From Arenicellales bacterium (lineage in GTDB: Bacteria; Pseudomonadota; Gammaproteobacteria; Arenicellales; UBA868), in NCBI GenBank assembly GCA_030754035.1, contig JASMBC010000010.1, forward strand, positions 1 to 34,553: DNA of 34,553 nt, in the 5' to 3' direction. The notes under the pieces were generated by a model. That model was not told where the DNA came from. It made no database searches and saw only the letters and a program-made list of their open reading frames with translations. This document shows positions 17,941 to 25,871 of this stretch, piece after piece. Position 1 is the stretch's first letter. Every line of letters starts with the position of its first letter. Both the position numbers and the translations under genes were made by a program.

Positions 17941-18273
17941 TCAGGTCTCGTTTACCGTAAAACTCTCACCACAGCCACATTCGTCGATGACATTGGGGTT
18001 GTTGAACTTGAACGCCGCCGCCAAGCCATCAGCGGCAAAGTCAATTTCGGTGCCGTCCAAGAAAGGCAGGCTTTCGGCGTCAACCACAACCTTCACGCCA
18101 TGGCTGGTATAAACCTTGTCGTCATCGGCCACTTCGTCGGCAAAATCGACCACATAGGACAAGCCAGAGCAACCGGTGGTTTTGACGGTTAAACGCAAAC
18201 CCTCCCCACGGCCTCGCGAGGCAAGGTGGCCGCGAACACGGTCAGCGGCAGAGGCGGTAAGCGTGATTGCCAT
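17941..18273 (-). CDS. iscA: Iron-sulfur cluster assembly protein IscA
   Basis: An A-type carrier that receives and delivers Fe-S clusters. The 110 residues have the three cysteines C35, C99 and C101 (TTGCSGLSY and ECGCGESF). The wording around them ([40 protein letters not shown]) is closer to E. coli IscA than to ErpA or SufA. It stands alone: trmJ is 92 bases upstream, with none of cysE, iscR, iscS or iscU between, and mtaB is downstream instead of hscB. Confidence 0.93.
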   Translation of the reverse strand: MAITLTASAADRVRGHLASRGRGEGLRLTVKTTGCSGLSYVVDFADEVADDDKVYTSHGVKVVVDAESLPFLDGTEIDFAADGLAAAFKFNNPNVIDECGCGESFTVNET

Positions 18274-18365
18274 TATCGTAGGTAAAACATTGATTCCGTG
18301 AAGTATATGAGGCTTCTGACCGCCTTTTTTTCGCCCTGGATTCTACCACTTTCGGACCCCGGAAC

Positions 18366-19124
18366 CTATTCCCCGAAGTTACCTTTGCGCTTAGCACCGT
18401 ATTGCTCCACCGAGGTGAGGATCCCGCGCAGGATGTTAACCTCTTCCTGCTGCAATGGGGTCCGAGTAAACAGCCGCCGCAGTTTTCGTAGCAGGCGCGT
18501 GCGAGCTGAGCCCAAAAACCCGGTCTTTTCGAGCACCTCCCCCAAGTGCACCATAAACCGGTCTATCTCTGCTACCGTGGCCAATGGCGGTTCCTCAGCC
18601 CCATTCCCGTCTGCCGCCGGTGCCAATGCCTGCTCCGGGCGCGCGGTCTTGTGCAATTCGTAAACGAGAATTGCAACTGCCGTCGCCAGATTAAGCGAAG
18701 AGAAATCCGCACAGACCGGTATGCGAACGTGGGCCTGGCAGTGGTCGAGTTCCTGGTTGGCCAGCCCCGATGCTTCCCGACCAAAAACCAACGCCACCGG
18801 ACCTCCCGCCTGCATTTCGAACAGTGCCGCCGCTGCCGCCTGGGGCTCAAGCAGTGGCCAGCCTATAGAGCGTCGCCGCGCTGTTGCCCCGACAACATAA
18901 GTGCAGTCAGCGACAGCTTCGTGGAGTTCTTTGTAGACACGCGCATTCTCAAGTACCGCATCGGCCCCGGCCGCCCGCGCCGTTGCCTCCGGCGAGGGAA
19001 ACACCCGTGGCTCGACCAGACGCAAGTCGCCAAGCCCCATGTTGGCCATAGCCCGGGCCGTCGCGCCGATGTTACCTGGGTGGGTGGTGCCCACCAACAC
19101 TATGCGAACGCCACTCAGATTCAT
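18366..19124 (-). CDS. trmJ: tRNA Cm32/Um32 methyltransferase TrmJ
   Basis: A SPOUT-family enzyme that 2'-O-methylates nucleotide 32 of tRNAs. The 252 residues show the N-terminal strand VRIVLVGTTHPGNIGATARA, the knot motifs ALVFGREASGLANQEL and VRIPVCADFSSLNLATAVAI, and the TrmJ C-terminal extension ending in RGILTSVEQY. It is divergent from suhB across 161 bases, the same arrangement as in E. coli and Pseudomonas, where the isc operon follows directly. Confidence 0.95.
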   Translation of the reverse strand: MNLSGVRIVLVGTTHPGNIGATARAMANMGLGDLRLVEPRVFPSPEATARAAGADAVLENARVYKELHEAVADCTYVVGATARRRSIGWPLLEPQAAAAALFEMQAGGPVALVFGREASGLANQELDHCQAHVRIPVCADFSSLNLATAVAILVYELHKTARPEQALAPAADGNGAEEPPLATVAEIDRFMVHLGEVLEKTGFLGSARTRLLRKLRRLFTRTPLQQEEVNILRGILTSVEQYGAKRKGNFGE

Positions 19125-19285
19125 CTATTCAGATACCTGTTCCGATAGTTGGCCACTGCGCTAAAATCCGCCTGCTGGCAGTATCCGGTGTGAATTTTCG
19201 GGCTTTCTTATGGCCCCTGGGTTCCCTGGCGCAGTCACATTTTCCATTATTTCTCGTGCTTCACTCTCCAGCTTAGGACCAGCCC

Positions 19286-20068
19286 ATGCACCCGATGCTG
19301 AATACTGCGGTCCGCGCTGCCCGCCAGGCCGGCCGCATCATATTAATGTACCAAGACCGGCTCGACCGCCTGACTGTAACCGCGAAGAGTCGAAACGATT
19401 ATGTCACCCAGGCCGACACCGAGGCCGAGGAGGTCATCCTCGAGGTATTGTGCAGGGCCTACCCCGGTCACGGAATTCTGGCGGAAGAAGGCGGCCGCCG
19501 CGAGGGTGGTGAATACACCTGGGTAGTCGACCCTCTGGACGGCACTACCAACTTCATCCACGGGTTCCCCCAGTTTGCTGTTTCCATCGCCGCCATTCGC
19601 GGGGACGTCCTCGAACATGGCGTCGTGTTTGACCCGCTTAAAGACGAATTGTTTACCGCCAGTCGCGGCCAGGGCGCACAACTCAATGACCGACGCATTC
19701 GGGTCAGCGGCCTACAGCACCTTAGCCAAGCACTATTGGGCACTGGCTTCCCTTTTCGGGATATGAGCGTCCTTGAGCCCTGGCTGAGGACCTTCCAGGC
19801 ACTGCTGCCCAAGACTGCCGGTGTACGCCGAGCTGGCGCCGCCGTCCTCGACCTGGCTTACGTGGCTGCCGGCAGACTCGACGGTTTCTGGGAAATGGGC
19901 CTCAAACCCTGGGACATGGCAGCCGGAGCCCTGCTGGTCCGGGAAGCTGGGGGGCTGGTGGCCGATTTTTCCGGCGAACAGAACTACCTGAAAAATGGCA
20001 ATATTATCGCCGCCAATACCGCGGTGTTTGATGAACTTCGCAAGATCGTCAACCAGCGAGTGGGTTAA
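19286..20068 (+). CDS. suhB: Inositol-1-monophosphatase family protein SuhB
   Basis: SuhB hydrolyses inositol phosphates in vitro and in E. coli also joins the rRNA antitermination complex with NusB/NusE. The 260 residues carry the metal-binding motifs of the family: ILAEEGG (E67/E68), VDPLDGTTNF (D82, D85) and KPWDMAAGALLVREAGG. The start MHPMLNTAVRAARQAG matches E. coli SuhB at the first residue. NusB is encoded nearby at 22009-22422, so both antitermination partners are in this window, though in different operons. Confidence 0.95.
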   Translation: MHPMLNTAVRAARQAGRIILMYQDRLDRLTVTAKSRNDYVTQADTEAEEVILEVLCRAYPGHGILAEEGGRREGGEYTWVVDPLDGTTNFIHGFPQFAVSIAAIRGDVLEHGVVFDPLKDELFTASRGQGAQLNDRRIRVSGLQHLSQALLGTGFPFRDMSVLEPWLRTFQALLPKTAGVRRAGAAVLDLAYVAAGRLDGFWEMGLKPWDMAAGALLVREAGGLVADFSGEQNYLKNGNIIAANTAVFDELRKIVNQRVG

Positions 20069-20071
20069 TCA

Positions 20072-20100
20072 TTTACCGGTCCGCACCAATTCCATACAAT
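20072..20100 (+). promoter_or_regulatory. Sigma-70 promoter of fdxA
   Basis: TTTACC (20072-20077), a 17-base spacer and TACAAT (20095-20100), starting three bases after the suhB stop. The transcript would have a leader of about 65 bases before fdxA. I see no terminator for suhB before it. Confidence 0.6.
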
Positions 20101-20172
20101 CACACCTCTACACCTGACAACCCTTGAAGACCGAGGGTAATAAACCCAGCAAACGGTTCCGGGAGAAAACAA

Positions 20173-20496
20173 ATGACCTATGTGGTTGGTGATGGATGCA
20201 TTCGCTGCAAATACACAGACTGCGTGGAAGTCTGTCCGGTAGACTGCTTTCACGAGGGCCCGAATTTCCTTGTTATTGATCCTGAAGAATGTATCGACTG
20301 CAGCCTGTGTGAACCCGAGTGCCCAGTAGATGCAATCTTTGCGGAGGAAGACCTGCCTGATGACCAACAGGAGTTTCTGGCGCTTAACGCCGAGTTGGGG
20401 CAACTATGGCCGGTCATCACAGAGATGAAACCCGCGCCTGCTGACGCCGATGACTGGAAAAACATCAGCGGCAAGCTCGACCAACTCGAGCGTTAA
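20173..20496 (+). CDS. fdxA: Seven-iron ferredoxin FdxA
   Basis: A 107-residue electron carrier with one [3Fe-4S] and one [4Fe-4S] cluster, of the Azotobacter ferredoxin I type. Cysteines C9, C17 and C50 fit the 3Fe site and C21, C40, C43 and C46 the 4Fe site. C12 and C25 correspond to the two free cysteines of the Azotobacter protein. GGGAG lies 8 bases before the ATG. It is convergent with pgpA. Its redox partner is not evident from neighbours. Confidence 0.95.
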   Translation: MTYVVGDGCIRCKYTDCVEVCPVDCFHEGPNFLVIDPEECIDCSLCEPECPVDAIFAEEDLPDDQQEFLALNAELGQLWPVITEMKPAPADADDWKNISGKLDQLER

Positions 20497-20554
20497 CCCA
20501 CGCTTTGCTCTGTTGCCGCACGCCGCTGGGTTCCGCCGGGGCCGTGACAACTCC

Positions 20555-21037
20555 TCAGTTAAATACCCCGGTGGTGGCAGCAATCAGTTGTAGGCAAATG
20601 TTGGCATAAATTCCAGCAGCCACATCGTCCGCCACGATGCCGATACCACCGCCGAGCTTACGGTCCAACAGCCCAATCGGGGGCGGCTTGGCGATGTCGA
20701 ATATTCGAAACAGGCAGAACCCGGTCAGCAGCGCCAGCGGCGTAGCCGGTAACAAAGCCATCGCCACCAGCATCCCTGCGATCTCGTCTATCACAATGCT
20801 GGGGTGATCGTGTCTGCCCAGCAGTACGGCGGACCGGCCCGCTACCAAAACAGCGATAACGATAATCAGTGCAGTGCCGACGAGATAGGTCCACGGGCCG
20901 GTGGTACCCAGCAGCCAGGCAAGTCCCACTCCCGGCACTGTCCCCAGCGTGCCAGGTGCCAGCGGTGCGCGGCCGCTGCCTAGCCCCTGCCCCAGCCAGA
21001 GCACCCCGAGATCAACAACTGACCGGTTGCCTGCCAA
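20555..21037 (-). CDS. pgpA: Phosphatidylglycerophosphatase A
   Basis: An inner-membrane phosphatase that makes phosphatidylglycerol. The 160 residues show the family's GLGSGRAPLAPGTLGTVPG segment, several membrane helices, and the acidic DEIAGMLVAM motif. Its start directly follows the thiL stop; thiL-pgpA at the end of the nusB operon is the standard order. Confidence 0.93.
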   Translation of the reverse strand: MAGNRSVVDLGVLWLGQGLGSGRAPLAPGTLGTVPGVGLAWLLGTTGPWTYLVGTALIIVIAVLVAGRSAVLLGRHDHPSIVIDEIAGMLVAMALLPATPLALLTGFCLFRIFDIAKPPPIGLLDRKLGGGIGIVADDVAAGIYANICLQLIAATTGVFN

Positions 21038-22009
21038 TTAGCCGTCCGCCTGCCAGTGGTGACGGTACCCCGACTCAACTGCTACGTGCGGCGCACCTCC
21101 CTGACTCACGATTACACCACCGCCTGGCGTAACCGTGCCGATGCAGGTAAGAGTTAGACCACTGCTTCTTGCCAGGGTGGCAACGGCCAAGCGACGTTCA
21201 GGTGGCACTGTAAAGCATAATTCAAAGTCGTCACCGCCGGCGAGCGCATGAGACAGCGCCGCCTCTTTGCCAAGCAACTTGCATGCCGCCGGTGACAACG
21301 GTAAAGCCTCCGCCGTGATACTCGCACCGAGTTGGCCGCTTGCCGCCAGCACGTGCCCAAGATCCGCCAGCAGGCCATCGGAAATATCGATTGCTGCAGT
21401 TGCAAGTGTGCGCAGCACAATACCCAGGTCAACCCGGGGCTCCGGCCGGGCCAGCCGGTGGAGCAGTTCCCCTTCGAGCAACGTTAACTGCTGTTGGCAG
21501 TCGAGCCCGAGCGCTAACGCTGCCGCAGCCTCACCCAGCGTGCCGCTGATATAGATATCCTCCCCCGTACTCGCTCCCTGCCGGGTCAAAGCTTGACCAG
21601 AGGGCACCCAACCGCCCACGGTGACCGAGATAGATAACGGCCCGCGGGTGGTGTCACCGCCAATGAGGGCGACACCAAAGCGATCTGCCAGCTCCAACAG
21701 CGCGGCCGAAAAATTCTCAAGCCAGACCGTATCCGCTCGCGGTAAAGTCAAGTTCAGTAGGGCCCAACCGGCGCTCGCACCCATCGCTGCGATATCGCTC
21801 AAGTTGACAGCAAGCGCTTTGTGGCCGATATCACCGGCCGAATGCTCAGTGGCGAAATGCACTCCGGACACCAGCGTATCGGTAACCACCACGAGGTCTT
21901 GGCCCGGAACACCCTCGAGCACCGCGCCATCGTCACCAATACCGGTCCGCACTCCGGCCTGCACCCGACCCTGGGAAAAATACTGCGCTACCAACTCAAA
22001 CTCATCCAT
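21038..22009 (-). CDS. thiL: Thiamine-monophosphate kinase
   Basis: It phosphorylates thiamine monophosphate to the active diphosphate. The 323 residues begin MDEFELVAQYF and show the metal/ATP-binding segments GIGDDGAVL, VVVTDTLVSGVHF, ALAVNLSDIAAMGA, LIGGDTTRGP and AIDISDGLLADLGH. It overlaps the nusB stop by one base and abuts pgpA. Confidence 0.95.
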   Translation of the reverse strand: MDEFELVAQYFSQGRVQAGVRTGIGDDGAVLEGVPGQDLVVVTDTLVSGVHFATEHSAGDIGHKALAVNLSDIAAMGASAGWALLNLTLPRADTVWLENFSAALLELADRFGVALIGGDTTRGPLSISVTVGGWVPSGQALTRQGASTGEDIYISGTLGEAAAALALGLDCQQQLTLLEGELLHRLARPEPRVDLGIVLRTLATAAIDISDGLLADLGHVLAASGQLGASITAEALPLSPAACKLLGKEAALSHALAGGDDFELCFTVPPERRLAVATLARSSGLTLTCIGTVTPGGGVIVSQGGAPHVAVESGYRHHWQADG

Positions 22010-22422
22010 CAGCGGCGGCTGCCGGTGGCGTCCTGCCCAGGATCGTCGGCCGCAAGCCGGTCGAGTACGCCGTTAATAAAGCGATAGCCTTCCTCGGCAC
22101 CGAAAATGTGCGCCATCTGCACTGCCTCATCGAGTGCGACCCGTGCCGGTATATCGGGTCGAAAAAGTAACTCGTAACCGCCGATCAACAGTATGGCGCG
22201 CTCAACTGGATCGACACTGTCGAGCGTTCGTTCCGCATGCCCTTGCAGTCGTGACTCGATAGTGGCTTGTTGCCGGGGCACATCGCTGATCAGCTGGCGG
22301 AAGTAAGCCATATCTACGCCCGCGAAGGATTGGTCGCTGATAAAACCGGGTTCGATCTCTGCAGGTGATTGCCCTGTCACCAGCCACTGGTAAAGCGCCT
22401 GGACCGCGTTGCGCCGCGCCAT
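22009..22422 (-). CDS. nusB: Transcription antitermination factor NusB
   Basis: An all-helical RNA-binding protein that binds boxA of rRNA leaders together with S10. From the ATG at 22422 it has 137 residues, matching E. coli NusB (139), and begins MARRNAVQALYQW. A TTG seven codons upstream (22443) has a better-placed GGGAG and could be the real start. Its closest upstream neighbour is ribBX, 22 bases away; in most relatives ribH lies between them. Confidence 0.94.
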   Translation of the reverse strand: MARRNAVQALYQWLVTGQSPAEIEPGFISDQSFAGVDMAYFRQLISDVPRQQATIESRLQGHAERTLDSVDPVERAILLIGGYELLFRPDIPARVALDEAVQMAHIFGAEEGYRFINGVLDRLAADDPGQDATGSRR

Positions 22423-22444
22423 GTGGCGACTGCCAGTCGTCAAC

Positions 22445-23563
22445 TCAGGGGTCTCCCGGTTCGGCAATGTATTCGACCGCCTCCAGGCCGAAACCCGACA
22501 GGGCATGGGTGCGTAGAGGTGTTCCCAGCACCTGGACCTTGCCGGCACCAAGATCGGCCAGGATCTGACTACCCGCACCTAACATGCGCAAGTCCCGTAT
22601 ACCGCCGTCGTCCGAACTTTCACCGCGTAGGCGCTGGCCAAGTTGCGAGGCGTCCTCGGAGTACTCCAGCAACACGACGATGCCGCATTTCTGGGTGGCG
22701 ATATACGCCAGTGCCTTGTCCACGCTCCAGCGTTGAACTGCCCGAGCCTCGGCCAACATATCGTAAGCGCCGCGATGAGCATGAACCCGTATCGGGGTCG
22801 GCGTTTGCGCATCGATCGCACCCCGCACCAGTGCCAGGTGTACCTGCTTGAGTTCCCCGTCTTCGTAAATGACCGCACGAAAATCGCCGTGGCGGGTATT
22901 AACGACGTTTTCCGATACTCGCCACACGGTCGGCTCGTTGCCCAGGCGGTAGCGGATCAGATCGGCGATAGTGCCGATCTTGAGGTCATGCTTCTGTCCA
23001 AATCGGATCAGTTCGGGCAATCGTGCCATGGTGCCATCGGGGTTTAGAATCTCACAGATTACGCTGGCCGGCTCCAGTTCACACAACCGGGCGAGGTCTA
23101 CTCCGGCCTCAGTGTGGCCGGCCCGGGTTAACACCCCGCCGGGCTGAGCCATGATTGGAAAAACATGGCCCGGACTGACAATGTCCTGGGCAGTTGCGTT
23201 TTCGCTCACCGCAGTGCGAATGGTGTGGGCACGATCGGCCGCCGAAATTCCTGTGGTAACCCCCTCTGCCGCCTCGATCGAGACCGTGAAATTGGTAAAG
23301 TTGCGGGCGTTGTTATCGTTGACCATAAGCGGCAATTTAAGTTGTCGGCATCGTTCCTCGGTGAGGGTCAAGCAGATAAGCCCACGGCCATAGGCAGCCA
23401 TGAAGTTAATATGATCAGCTGCACAGAACCCGGCTGCAATCACCAGATCGCCCTCATTCTCCCGGTCCTCGTCATCAACCAAAATGACCATTTGGCCAGA
23501 CTTGTAGTCTGCCAAGATCTCCTCAATGGGGCTGGTCTGCATCTCCATTTTTTCGTTACTCAT
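22445..23563 (-). CDS. ribB: DHBP synthase with inactive GTP cyclohydrolase II-like domain (RibBX)
   Basis: The N-terminal half (about 1-205) is 3,4-dihydroxy-2-butanone 4-phosphate synthase, which makes the four-carbon riboflavin precursor. The acidic loop DDEDRENEGDLV (30-41), SPGHVFP and LTRAGHTEAGVDL are intact. The C-terminal half aligns in position with GTP cyclohydrolase II, but the three zinc cysteines are absent: where RibA has SECLTGD...CDCG, this has HAHRGAYD and no cysteines. It therefore belongs with the RibBX proteins described across Proteobacteria, which supply only RibB activity. A separate ribA must exist elsewhere. Total length 372 residues. Confidence 0.9.
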   Translation of the reverse strand: MSNEKMEMQTSPIEEILADYKSGQMVILVDDEDRENEGDLVIAAGFCAADHINFMAAYGRGLICLTLTEERCRQLKLPLMVNDNNARNFTNFTVSIEAAEGVTTGISAADRAHTIRTAVSENATAQDIVSPGHVFPIMAQPGGVLTRAGHTEAGVDLARLCELEPASVICEILNPDGTMARLPELIRFGQKHDLKIGTIADLIRYRLGNEPTVWRVSENVVNTRHGDFRAVIYEDGELKQVHLALVRGAIDAQTPTPIRVHAHRGAYDMLAEARAVQRWSVDKALAYIATQKCGIVVLLEYSEDASQLGQRLRGESSDDGGIRDLRMLGAGSQILADLGAGKVQVLGTPLRTHALSGFGLEAVEYIAEPGDP

Positions 23564-23629
23564 AGGGCAGCGTTGCTCCGTGATGGGGTCAATCCAGTTA
23601 CCGAATCAGCCGGAAACGGCGTTGGCCAA

Positions 23630-24241
23630 TTAAACGAGTTCACAATCCCGCAGACGCTTAACATAACGAGCGAGAAGATCCACCTCGACATGAACCTGAT
23701 CGCCTAATTCCAGCCGTCCTAGCGTGGTCAGTTGCAGCGTGTGGGGCACCACGTTCACCTCGAAATCGACTTGATGCTCGAAATCCACTACCCGGTTGAC
23801 CGTCAAACTCACACCATCCATGGCAACCGAGCCCTTCTCGGCAAAAAATGGAGCCAGTTCCCGAGCCGCGGTGAAGCGCATGACAACCGAACGGGCAACG
23901 TCCGTACGTTCTGCCAGCGTGGCAATACCGTCCACGTGCCCGCTCACCAGGTGCCCGCCGAAGCGGTCGGTAGTTGACATCGCCCGCTCCAGGTTGACGG
24001 TGGCCCCGGGATCAAGCACGGCCAAGTTGGTCCGACTCAAAGTCTCCGCGGACACATCAAAATATAGTGCTGCGCCCTGTTGCCTGACTACGGTCAGGCA
24101 AACCCCGTTGACTGCGATACTCTCACCGATCTGCAGGTCCACAGCGGTCGCCTCAGGCATCTCAACACCAATGGTCGCATCACCCTGACCGTGCTCGAAA
24201 GTGCAAACCCGACCCAACGCCTGGACAACACCAGTGAACAT
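23630..24241 (-). CDS. ribE: Riboflavin synthase alpha subunit
   Basis: It dismutates two lumazine molecules to riboflavin. The 203 residues form two repeated lumazine-binding barrels, starting MFTGVVQALGRV and repeating near the middle (VSGHVDGIATLAERTD). ESIAVNGVCLTV and GSVAMDGVSLTVN are the matching motifs of each half. It follows nrdR after 62 bases and precedes ribBX by 66 bases. ribD, usually between nrdR and ribE, is not here. Confidence 0.95.
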   Translation of the reverse strand: MFTGVVQALGRVCTFEHGQGDATIGVEMPEATAVDLQIGESIAVNGVCLTVVRQQGAALYFDVSAETLSRTNLAVLDPGATVNLERAMSTTDRFGGHLVSGHVDGIATLAERTDVARSVVMRFTAARELAPFFAEKGSVAMDGVSLTVNRVVDFEHQVDFEVNVVPHTLQLTTLGRLELGDQVHVEVDLLARYVKRLRDCELV

Positions 24242-24303
24242 TCAGCCGACCCCGGCGGCATGAAGAACCACCTGGCTAAGCTTAGACATCGCTACCAGTC
24301 TAT

Positions 24304-24822
24304 TCATTTCTTGCTGCCCCACGCTTTGTCACCAAGCAGCGAAAGCTGGGTCACATTCTGACTGGACTGGCGGGATTTCTTCAAGCGTTCTACCTCGGTA
24401 CTGAAAGCCGATACATCCTCAAAACTGCGATATACGGAGGCGTAACGCACAAAGGCGACCTCGTCCACCTCCTGCAACGCATCCATCACCAACTGCCCTA
24501 TTACCGCCGAGCGCACCTCCCGTTCGCCGGTCAATTGTATCTGGCGGGTAACGTCTGCTACCAGCAGGTCCACGCGATCCACCCCGACCGGGCGCTTCTC
24601 CAGTGCCCGTAGCAGACCACGCCGCAATTTGGCCTCGACCCAGGGTTCACGCCGTCCGTCGCTTTTTATCACCCGCGGCTGTTCCGGTTCGAATCGCTCG
24701 AAAGTGGTAAACCGGTGGGCGCAGACTTGACATTCACGGCGGCGCCGAACGCTTGCGCCGCCGTCGCCGATCCGGGAATCAACCACCCGGGTATCATCGT
24801 GGGAGCAACTGGGACAACGCAT
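24304..24822 (-). CDS. nrdR: Transcriptional repressor NrdR
   Basis: NrdR represses ribonucleotide reductase genes in response to ATP/dATP. The 172 residues carry the zinc ribbon C3-x2-C6 ... C31-x2-C34 (MRCPSCSHDDTRVVDSR and ECQVCAHRFTTFE) followed by an ATP-cone domain (PRVIKSDGRREPWVEAKLRRG in part). Length slightly above E. coli NrdR, with a lysine-rich tail. It is 33 bases downstream of secF. The usual neighbour glyA is not seen. Confidence 0.95.
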   Translation of the reverse strand: MRCPSCSHDDTRVVDSRIGDGGASVRRRRECQVCAHRFTTFERFEPEQPRVIKSDGRREPWVEAKLRRGLLRALEKRPVGVDRVDLLVADVTRQIQLTGEREVRSAVIGQLVMDALQEVDEVAFVRYASVYRSFEDVSAFSTEVERLKKSRQSSQNVTQLSLLGDKAWGSKK

Positions 24823-24855
24823 CAGGGTAAAGGCCCGGGGCCGGAGTGGGCCTGC

Positions 24856-25863
24856 TCAGGGCAGTGCGTCACTCTCGGCGCCTTCCTTAACAACTGGCAG
24901 CATATCTTCGCGGGCTATGCCCAGCGCCAAAACCGCGGGGCTGGCCACGAAAATCGACGAATAAGTACCGACGATTACGCCGATTAGAAGAGCAGCGGCG
25001 AATCCTTTGATGACTTCGCCACCGGCGAGTAGCAGAGTCAACACAACCAGCAACGTGGTCAGAGAAGTCAAAACGGTTCTGGGCAAGGTCTGGTTGACAG
25101 AACGATTCATGATGTCAGTGACCGTGCCTTTTCTCATCTTCCGGAAATTTTCCCGAATCCGGTCGAACACTACGATGGTATCGTTCAGTGAGTAGCCGAT
25201 GACTGCGAGTATCGCTGCCAGCACTGGCAGTGAGAACTCCATACCAACAACGGAAAATACGCCCAGCGTAATCAGCACGTCATGTAACAGTGCGATTACG
25301 GCGCCAATAGCAAAACGCCACTCGAAGCGCCAGGCCACGTAAATCAAGATGCCAATAAGCGCATAGAGCATCGCCAGGCCGCCTTTTTCGGTGAGTTCCT
25401 CTCCGACTTGTGGACCCACGAACTCCACTCGTCGCATCTGGATAGCGCAATCACTAATCGGACCACTGCTACTGGTGCACCGCTGGATGCCACCCTCCGG
25501 ACTATCCGCCAGCATCTCACCTTTGGCGCCGCGCAATGCATCCATTACTGCGCTGCTCTGTACTGCGGAGCCTGCCCCTTGGCTTGCCGGCAGGCGCACC
25601 AAAATGTCCCGCGAAGTGCCAAAGTGCTGAACAATGGCATCCCCGATACCGGCTTTCTTGAGCGTACTACGAACCATTACTGTATCCACCGATTCACTGT
25701 AGGACACCTCAACCAAGGCACCGCCACTGAAATCGATGCCAAAGCTCAACCCACGCAGGCCCAGTGAAGCCACCCCCAACACCAGCAACAAACCCGACAA
25801 TGAAAGCGCCAGGCGACGCTTGCCAAGAAAATCAAATTTGGTGTTTGATTGGAAGAACCGCAC
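24856..25863 (-). CDS. secF: Protein translocase subunit SecF
   Basis: With SecD it uses the proton gradient to help pull proteins through the Sec channel. The 335 residues show six predicted membrane helices, the early motif GIDFSGGALVEV, and the C-terminal block VIGYSLNDTIVVFDRIREN and LTSLTTLLVVLTLLLAGGE (in pieces). It follows secD by 8 bases. An inverted repeat (AGGCCC 24831-24836, GGGCCT 24848-24853) after its stop has only a weak T tract, so transcription may continue into nrdR. Confidence 0.95.
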   Translation of the reverse strand: MRFFQSNTKFDFLGKRRLALSLSGLLLVLGVASLGLRGLSFGIDFSGGALVEVSYSESVDTVMVRSTLKKAGIGDAIVQHFGTSRDILVRLPASQGAGSAVQSSAVMDALRGAKGEMLADSPEGGIQRCTSSSGPISDCAIQMRRVEFVGPQVGEELTEKGGLAMLYALIGILIYVAWRFEWRFAIGAVIALLHDVLITLGVFSVVGMEFSLPVLAAILAVIGYSLNDTIVVFDRIRENFRKMRKGTVTDIMNRSVNQTLPRTVLTSLTTLLVVLTLLLAGGEVIKGFAAALLIGVIVGTYSSIFVASPAVLALGIAREDMLPVVKEGAESDALP

Positions 25864-25871
25864 TTGTTGCC

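Noticed and set aside
23564-23629. FMN riboswitch ahead of ribBX or ribE
   Set aside because: The gaps (66 and 62 bases) are too short for the RFN element and none of its conserved boxes is visible.
24831-24853. Terminator between secF and nrdR
   Set aside because: The stem is only 6 bp with an 11-base loop and is followed by just TTTA; it may be chance in GC-rich DNA.
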